A stretch of 64,000 nt of DNA from Benincasa hispida (taxonomy: Eukaryota; Streptophyta; Magnoliopsida; Cucurbitales; Cucurbitaceae), in NCBI RefSeq assembly GCF_009727055.1, contig NC_052350.1, positions 25,436,093-25,500,092 on the forward strand, written 5' to 3'. Both the position numbers and the translations under genes were made by a program. The notes beneath the pieces are model-generated. The model was not told the DNA's origin. It worked only from the letters and a program-made list of their open reading frames with translations, and made no database searches. Shown here in pieces: positions 58,332 to 64,000 of this stretch (its first letter is position 1; the number at the start of each line of letters is the position of its first letter).

Positions 58332-58429
58332 AAAATTTGTTTCACACGATTCATTCCACTATAACTGATCGGTCATTTTAAAAGCTTTAAACGAAAATAC
58401 TAACGAGTTGCTGAAAAGAAAAAACACAT

Positions 58430-61017
58430 TGACCTACGTTAGGTTTTGAGCAAATACTCGTTGTAAAACAAAAAAAACATCCAATAAGATTTTAACAAAA
58501 CTAGCATGTACCCCGTGTGACATCTAGTTTCGCAATGACGCTCCAAAGGTTTAGAACAAAAGCCACTGAAGGGAGGTCAGTTATCCCTCCTCTAAATTGG
58601 GAAGCTCTCAACCAGTCATTAATACCAGAACAACTCTTGCTCCTATAACGACTAGCCATCATTGATTTGGCCAAGAGATCATTAACATACTTAACAATCT
58701 CTCATAAGTGTGACCCGCTATTTTAGGCCCTAGAGGTCCGTCCTAAAAGGCCAATCCAAAGGGAAAATATCCGATTGGGGAAAAACCTAAAGAAACCCTA
58801 TCCATTTCTAGAGTTCACCTCGATATTGACCAACTGCACAAAATCCATCCGAAGGGGGATGCACAAAGGCGACACGAGGGAGTACAGAATGATCTCACGG
58901 TGTGAACCAATGACAGAGACCATAGGACATGTTGACACACACCCTTCACCCACTTACTATAAATACTCTCTCCGTTCACCTTGATATTGACTCATGCAAA
59001 CACATATGAAAAGGGGATGCTCCCAGGGCACCACGAGGCCCAAGCATGAATCTCACGGTGTGAAACATACTGGGAGAACGTGAGTGAATTATAGATATAT
59101 TAGATACACCTCTTCCTTCCACAGAGTATTTTATAAAACTAGGGTTTAGCTTACTTAAAAAAAACACGACTAAGGAAATTTAACTAAGTGACTTTTTAGG
59201 TTTTTCCAAGAGCCATTTACCTTGGATAGTGAAACAACTTTTGATCATCATCCATTAAACTCTTTAACGGAATCTTTGACCAAATCATCGCATGCTTGTT
59301 GAAAATCTACCTAATTCACCTTTCCAGGTAGGTTCCTAGGTAGGGGTATTATGTTTCTTTCAACTTAAGAACCCCAGTCTAGCTAGAACCCGCCTTAGAC
59401 AAAAGGTCCCTTATAGATAGGTTTACAACAAATTTAATCTTTTATTTCAACCAATTTAATCCTATTAAACTGATTTTAAAAGATTAATCTAGGTTGCTAA
59501 ACTCTTTAGAACCACTTGAACTTAGGTCTATCTCAATCCAATTTTAAAATTCTTTTAAAAAACTTGAGTTCACCCTAAGTCCACATGTAACTTTTTCTTA
59601 TTGATTTTAGGTCTAATTTCCTTTATAACACTTATAAATAGAAACAACCACCACAATGCAAAGCTAACACATGCAAGGCATTCATAACAATTATAAATAG
59701 CTTAAGTGTCATGCTCAATGCATTGTTTCATTCATTGCTACTTCTTTTATATCACACTTATACAAAACGGCAATGAAACAAGCAAAACATGCTTCCATTC
59801 ACCTTTAGACTATAACACTTATAATAAAAGGATGATGCATGATAATGCTCACTGCATGTAAAATATAACTCTTATATTTCATGATGCATGCGCATGCCTT
59901 CAAGTAATTTCTTCATGCTCGATTATAATAATTATAATACATGATGCATGAATAATTGCACACCTAAGGTGGGTTTTGAACTATATGTCAAATACTTTGG
60001 CATATAAACACCATACATCACATATACAATAAAACGATGTTGATGAACCGTGTGAAATTGCCTTAAAAACACAAAATTAAAGCTAACTATTACAAAGACA
60101 AGGAGTTTCCGGTTCAAATAGGAGAACTAGGTCTTGAATCGCTCGGGAAAAGCATCACGTCTTCAACCATTGTGTACTAAGCACCCCGCGATCGTCTAAC
60201 GATAAAACAAATGCTTCGTTCTATCGCTTACCAGCGCTCCCAGAGTTAAACGATCATTCAGTATTTACTACACGATCATTTAGAAAAATCTAAACGATCG
60301 TTTAGCTATTACTATACGATCGTGTACCTTTTACAAAGCGATGAAGCCTAAAGTACACGATCGTTTAGCGCGCTCCGTACAATGTCCGCCTTTCGCAATC
60401 ATCTAAATGACTACGATGCCGCGAAACACCATCATTTAAGCGATCGCTTAACTAGCGCGCTCCATATCGCATATGCACGATCGCATAGATAGCAACTAAA
60501 CGATGAAGCTTGCTAACTACAATTGTCTAGCGGCGCGCCTTTAACTAAAACGACGAGCATCACAATGCTTCAACTAACGTATCGTGCTACCTCTAGCGCC
60601 TACCGAATCGAGCAACGATTTATCCCATCCTTAGCAATTAGCTAAACGATGTTTTAGAAAATACTACAATGATCGTTTAGAAAATCTAAACGTTCGTTTA
60701 GTTAAAATCCCAAACCGATCTTTTACTGAGGCTATACCGATCGAACAATGCTTGGTCTTCTTTCTTCATTGAGAACCCATCTCCATGCTTCGAAGACTTT
60801 ATCAGCGAATGACTCGATTAACTCAAGCTTTGGAATTAACAAGACTCGATTGCAAAAGTTAATTTCGCCCAAAAACATAGCGGGCCCTTACAATTAACAC
60901 TTTTTAATGACAGAAAAGCATTTAACTAAAGGCCAATATAAAAACTCGAAACATTCATCAACTTAACCACAAATGCAGAAAAAATTAACCACAAAAATTT
61001 GCAAAGAACAACTCTGG
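58430..61017 (-). other. Non-coding leader of C2
   Basis: It matches C1 1-906 and 11102-12795. It holds the direct repeat also seen in C1 (about 58790-59075), AT-rich sequence at 59360-60100, the unoccupied counterpart of the A insertion site at 60122-60126 and the CGATCG array. I find no ORF with gag features on either strand; small ORFs at 58775-58984 and 59932-60117 are not supported. Confidence 0.75.
60189..60743. repeat. Leader array of CGATCG-cored motifs (C2)
   Basis: Exact CGATCG occurs at 60189, 60295, 60317, 60358, 60441, 60478 and 60738, with many near variants such as TAAACGATCATTC and CTATACGATCGTGTA. It is the reverse counterpart of 280-845. Individual motifs have moved or mutated between copies while the array as a whole persists. 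Confidence 0.75.
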
Positions 61018-61032
61018 CTCATGGTACCAAAT
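61018..61032 (-). promoter_or_regulatory. Primer-binding site of C2
   Basis: The - strand reads TTTGGTACCATGAGCC directly after the 5' LTR. It resembles TGGTATCAGAGCC, the complement of initiator tRNA-Met used by plant copia elements, with a few changes. Confidence 0.6.
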
Positions 61033-63205
61033 TGAAAGAAATTGAACTCAAGATTTTCATAAGGCAGCGGAAATAAAGAATCATTCCAAATTTACAATGC
61101 ATTGATGAACATTACAATTACAGTTGTATCGAAAAAAACATACAGTTAGCCAATCAATATAGAAATTACGCATGAACAACTACAAAATGAAAATGAGAAA
61201 AACTCTATAAAATTTGTTTAAGACTCATCTCTACGCTCCTTACCTCACAACACTCGAAACACAGCAACCTCGAACGCTCTAACAACACGACCGCAACTCC
61301 TGCAAACGAAACACTCAACACTCGTCCTCAGTGATCGCCTCGATCACGACTCCTCAGCAAACAACGACGGCCCAACAGAATATCAACGATTTCGAGTTTG
61401 AGTATGACACCACCAAGAGGTTACCCTTGATATTCTCGGTGTGAGAATCCAAAGGATGGGCCTCTGTTTAGACTTGGAATATAGGTAGACGAAGGAGGAA
61501 ACACCGATCGTGTACAAACGATTGGTCCAAGTGGGAGTTTTGGCTTGAAACCTAATCGCATAGGTCGATGGCCTCAATCGTTTAGCTAAAGCTACGCGAT
61601 CCTCTAGCACAGCTAAGCGATCGCATAGCTCAGTGTCTGTCGCCTACAAGACACTAACTACGATCGTTTATTTTGGGCAACTTGTCGCTTAGTAATTTAC
61701 TGCACAATCGTTTAGCTCACCCAAGCTGTCGTTTAAGTAATCTTGGTATTACTTGACAACTAACGGTGTTTCTTTTTGGCCGAGAGAAAATAATGAAAAC
61801 AAAAATTGAACAAAAACTTACTAAAAATAGGAAAATAATTTTTCTTTTATCTCACGGTTACCATGAACCACCAATAACCTCCCACTCAATTGGTTATTAG
61901 AGAAAAAGAATTAATTATCCAATAATTAATATTATTATAAATATAAATGATAACCAACTTATCATATTATATTTATAACCTATAGTTTTAATATTTCATC
62001 TCATGAAACATATAAACCATATTTATTTTTCTATTCTATGGTACTTAATATAAATCTCATTTACATTAATCCTCCACTAGATGTATCTCATATATCATAC
62101 TGATTATATCATATATAATCAAAATACCTCTTGTCAATTTGAACACTTCAAATCAACACCAAGAACTGGTCCTCAACTGAATCCATTGAGCTACCAAGGG
62201 GACCTTATGGACCTGTAGCTCGAAGCTCTAACGGTACGTGAATAACTGACTAAACTCTTTAGTCACGGGATCTACAATTCGTTAACCACGAGACACTCTA
62301 CTAAAGATTGATAGCTGAACTCTCCTTACCACAACTATATTATGTGTCCATCTTAACCAATCAGCAGTGCGACAACTCTTCACTGATCGCTCGTAAGTAC
62401 AGTTGGGCCAATAACCGTTATGCCCCTGTAGTTACTTCTAACTCCTTAAGTACCACTGATCCCTCTAATGAACATAAGTCATAGTTCTACTATGACTGAG
62501 TCCTCTTTTCCAAAGAGAAGTTGTGGCCACTATGTTCAAGCTCCAGAATCAACCCTTAACGGAGAAATCTCTCTACTTATCCATGCTTCGAAAAAGGAGT
62601 AAATTTCATCTTGTGGATTGAGTTCCCAACTCCCAGATTAGACAAGTCCCCAAAAAGGTAGACATGTTGAGTTGGAAATCTGGCCACTTTCACGCATAAT
62701 AATCAAAAGATCGCCCTCAAAGATAGGAGTTCCCAAAACATCCAGGATTGAGGTCGTGTCACCTATGGTCGTTTAGGTAAGATACAAGTCTCTAGTATCA
62801 ACGGCGTTATACAGAGTCTAGTCATCTCGTGGTCTAGGTCTTATACAAACTCTTTGTATAGGACACCCCCGCTCGCACGTCTCCACATGAATGGTTAGTA
62901 TCTACTATCTGTAGTAGTTTACAACACTAGCAAACCTCTACAAAGCGGGCCGTATCCGTAGTGTCACAAGGATCAGGTATCCCACTTTAATCTTTGTACT
63001 ACAAACCTATTTAGGTTATCACTTAAGGCATGATCCACTTGTGTATCACATATATATGCTTAAGTTCACATAAGATAACCAAGGAGTTTTGTTTATTTGA
63101 TATGAGTAAATGCTAGAATTAAATAACATTTATTTAATTCATCAAACAATGTGTATCTTTACAAAACAACGAGACTCCTGGAGAATTAGGACACCAATCC
63201 CAACA
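61033..63205 (-). repeat. 5' LTR of C2
   Basis: 2173 bp, TGTTGGGATTGGTGTCC to ATTTCTTTCA on the - strand. It is the best full copy of this LTR in the window, without adapter or gap. CGATCG-type motifs and a stem-forming segment occur at about 61500-61740. The ORF at 61383-61610 is not supported. Confidence 0.88.
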
Positions 63206-64000
63206 ATTAGTTCTTTATATAACACGATGGAAGCTTTTTATACACAAAAATTTTCATAAAATTAATTTCTGTGTGGTGATTTCTTTGTTAAAAGTTGTTC
63301 AATCCCAAGAATGATGTTTAAGATTTCTAAAAGGTTAGTTGTTGTTTCACTTAGTTTCATAATTTAGAAAATTTTGATAATGGGCATTGATACATGGCCA
63401 TTTGATTCACGTATCATTCATCCATCAACATGATTTGTTCAAATTTTCTTACTCTATCATTATGCCACAAATTTCCACGGGTCTAAACATTTATGTGAAT
63501 TGAAGATTTTTGTGGTTTTGGTCATTTTTTTTAGCAAAAGTACATGGGAACAAATTATTTGAAATTTATGATCGTGTTATGAAGATTAGGTTAGGACTTC
63601 ATTTTACTAGGTTTTATTTATTGAAATGTAGATTTTTAATAAGATTATTTTTTTAGATTAAACTTACATATTTTATTTAAATTTGATATATTTATAAGTG
63701 GCCATATTAGAGAATCTGTCGCATTTTCCTTTTATATCATGACTTTTCTTTTTAATAATAATTTGCAGATTTCTATTTTGCATTTTGGTTGCAAAAATAT
63801 GTTACTCCTCATTCATATTTATGCAATCTCTGTACTTCCCACTCTAATGGTTATAATTATTTTTTCTATTCATTTATACACATAAAAGATATGCAAATCA
63901 TTTTTTTTTCTTAAATTTTGGATTTAGAGGGAAATTTAAAGAGTATTAATATATTATGATATACAATTTTGTAAATTTTTTAATTTAGGTTCTGAGTTTT
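63206..64000. other. AT-rich intergenic DNA
   Basis: Beyond the right end of C2. I see no gene or element here. Confidence 0.55.

Larger units (their letters stand above)
51852..63205 (-). mobile_element. Copia element C2 (same family as C1), lacks gag
   Basis: Complete in outline on the - strand: 5' LTR 61033-63205, initiator-Met-type primer site, a 2.5-kb non-coding leader, protease, integrase, RT, RNase H, and 3' LTR 52703-55009 (also present in part at 51852-52452 through the assembly duplication). Flanking 5-mers ATTAA (left) and ATTAG (right) suggest a target duplication with one change. There is no gag: the leader leads within about 100 bp into the protease. Pol has stops and frameshifts. 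The leader aligns with C1 end to end, apart from the insertion of A. Confidence 0.87.

Overview
This is a nuclear chromosome segment from a flowering plant, almost certainly a eudicot. The one intact host gene is split by eleven GT-AG introns, and most of the rest is nested, decayed LTR retrotransposons of plant lineages: Athila-like and other Ty3/gypsy, Tnt1/Tork-like and other Ty1/copia, plus a LINE relic and a probable MITE. A cucurbit is possible, but that impression comes from how the LTRs look and is weak. There is no bacterial-style gene organisation, CRISPR array or operon.

Layout. Positions 1-19322 are a copia element on the + strand (called C1; its 5' LTR lies off the left edge). 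An Athila-like gypsy element (A, 907-11096, nearly matching 5-bp target duplications) has inserted into its leader, and a rearranged Athila-like relic on the - strand (B, 12977 to about 16218) interrupts its reverse transcriptase region. C1 appears to sit inside a third copia LTR (G, 19323-20325), which abuts a deleted copia element (D, 20326 to about 24745). From about 24746 to 29980 there is a second gypsy element with most of pol missing (E), split by a 1.86-kb solo LTR (H, 25433-27294).

The host gene, at 31061-34119 on the - strand, encodes a complete 648-residue sulfate transporter of the SLC26/SULTR group 3, closest to SULTR3;5. Its seventh intron carries patches copied from its own eighth exon. 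Positions 34205-42368 are AT-rich intergenic DNA with a probable MITE and several local duplications. A copia element with short LTRs and TATAT target duplications (F, 42369-49109, - strand) contains a further solo LTR. A 5'-truncated LINE with 13-bp target duplications (50498-51739, - strand) follows. A second copy of the C family (C2, - strand, to 63205) fills most of the right end. It lacks gag but keeps PR-IN-RT-RNase H remnants, and it supplies the uninterrupted version of the site where A inserted into C1.

Assembly caveats. Two palindromic 38-bp Nextera mate-pair junction adapters are embedded at 1139-1176 and 18755-18792, the second flanked by a 61-bp false duplication. Three N gaps are present, and the one at 52453-52477 is flanked by the same sequence twice, the right copy looking like uncorrected long-read sequence. 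The most intriguing unexplained biology is a dense array of CGATCG-cored motifs in the C-family leader and LTRs, with a related hairpin motif in the unrelated Athila-like elements.
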